64,000 bases of DNA from Bombyx mori (taxonomy: Eukaryota > Arthropoda > Insecta > Lepidoptera > Bombycidae), in assembly GCF_030269925.1 (NCBI RefSeq), contig NC_085120.1, positions 9,203,501 to 9,267,500 on the forward strand, written 5' to 3'. This document shows positions 63,308-64,000 of the stretch, piece after piece; the first letter of the stretch is position 1, and every line of letters begins with the position of its first letter. The notes below the pieces were generated by a model. That model made no database searches. It saw nothing but the letters and a program-made list of their open reading frames with translations, and was not told the origin of the DNA. Both the position numbers and the translations under genes were made by a program.

Positions 63308-63674
63308 GTTACATACCCGATCCTGTAGACCGAATGGTAAATAGTCGACGTTGGCCAAAACACGTCATTACGGACCCTCGCGATCCATTAACTGTGCTTT
63401 TAGGTACCTTAAGCACTGGTCACCGTTCTCGTCGAACCCGTCGCTTGCGATGAAGGGCTCGACATGCGAATTAACTCATAGACACAGCCCACTGAGTTTC
63501 TCGTGGGATCTTCTCAGTGGGTCGCGTTTCCGATCCGGTGGTAGATTCTGCGAAGCACTGCTCTTGCAAGGACCAGTGTTAGCAACGCTCCCGGTTTGAG
63601 CCCCGTGAGCTCACTTACACGTCAAGGAGAAGCTGATATAGCCTCTCAAGGCTATCAGCATAGGTAGGAAAAAC
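63308..63674 (+). mobile_element. 5'-truncated jockey-clade LINE with ORF2 C-terminus
   Basis: Open frame YIPDPVDRMVNSRRWPKHVI, then TDPRDPLTVLLG and an Arg-rich end to a TGA at about 63450; then 3' UTR to 'ctatcagcataggtagga'. Confidence 0.88.
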
Positions 63675-64000
63675 AACTGAAATTGTATGGGTACAATGAT
63701 GATGAATAGCTAGTGTTATTCGTTCGTCCTGGTGGCGGTAGGTAGCAGTTTTTAAAGCCAATAAATACAATTTAATGTACTAGTGTCCCACACATATATA
63801 AACAAATAAAAAGTATGCAATAAAATAACATCAAAGTATTCTGTTTGTATAAAGTATGAAGAACAATGAACATCGTTTTAATGGTGTTGTTTTAATTATT
63901 CCCATCTTGGAAATCGTAATGCACAAATTAGTGCTCTGCAAATTTATCAAACGTAATAAGCTTGCTCGAATCTTTTAGCCGGGACGCGATGTGTACCAAC
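63675..64000. other. Right edge, no recognised features
   Basis: AT-rich sequence. No exon of the minus-strand kinase gene was seen before the window ends. Confidence 0.45.

Noticed and set aside
1..64000. CRISPR arrays, operons or bacterial regulatory sites
   Set aside because: No regularly spaced direct repeats with unique spacers were seen, and the sequence is plainly insect nuclear DNA.

Overview
The window looks like lepidopteran nuclear DNA, very probably silkworm (Bombyx). It holds at least a dozen recognisable copies of the Bm1 SINE, many 5'-truncated ends of a BMC1/L1Bm-like LINE, and several Helitron families with TC...CTAG ends. The background is AT-rich, and coding blocks are short and bounded by GT/AG splice signals. 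No bacterial features and no CRISPR array were seen.

Host gene: one gene was identified, on the minus strand, spread over almost 48 kb and running off the left edge (3' side) and probably the right edge (5' side). Five exons can be placed to the base, and their phases join without conflict: 47770-47813 (44 nt), 19025-19115, 15598-15801, 2208-2349 and 454-653. Together they encode an acidic linker and then a Ser/Thr kinase domain of the myosin light chain kinase (MLCK) family, from the glycine loop to the start of helix F. The rest of the C-lobe lies left of position 1. Everything else in the window is intron or upstream sequence filled with mobile DNA.

Layout. 0.4-20 kb: kinase exons separated by Bm1, LINE ends and Helitrons, with an inactivated DD37D maT (mariner-related) transposon at 16.7-18.0 kb. 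20-28 kb: tRNA-derived SINEs, Bm1, Helitrons and LINE ends. 28-32.4 kb: a MITE, a near-perfect 329-nt inverted duplication, and a decayed Helitron-like element (DUF6570-like region, a 23-residue repeat and a Pif1 helicase C-terminus). 32-40 kb: SINEs, Helitrons and local duplications. 40.2-46.6 kb: a three-layer nest of a jockey-clade LINE (both ORFs open, 13-bp target duplication) inside a non-autonomous hAT (8-bp duplication) inside a Bm1 SINE. 47-51.5 kb: the 44-nt exon, a Helitron, an insert with palindromic ends, two opposed copies of an unrecognised retroposon, and another palindrome. 51.8-55.0 kb: a full-length RTE-clade LINE with an open 993-codon ORF and a 10-bp target duplication. 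55-64 kb: MITEs, LINE ends, and a mariner relic split by a LINE end.

The two open LINEs are the only long ORFs. They supply endonuclease and reverse transcriptase and are the youngest-looking autonomous elements. The SINEs, MITEs and short Helitrons carry no genes and would depend on proteins made elsewhere. All identifications come from reading the sequence; no database search was run.
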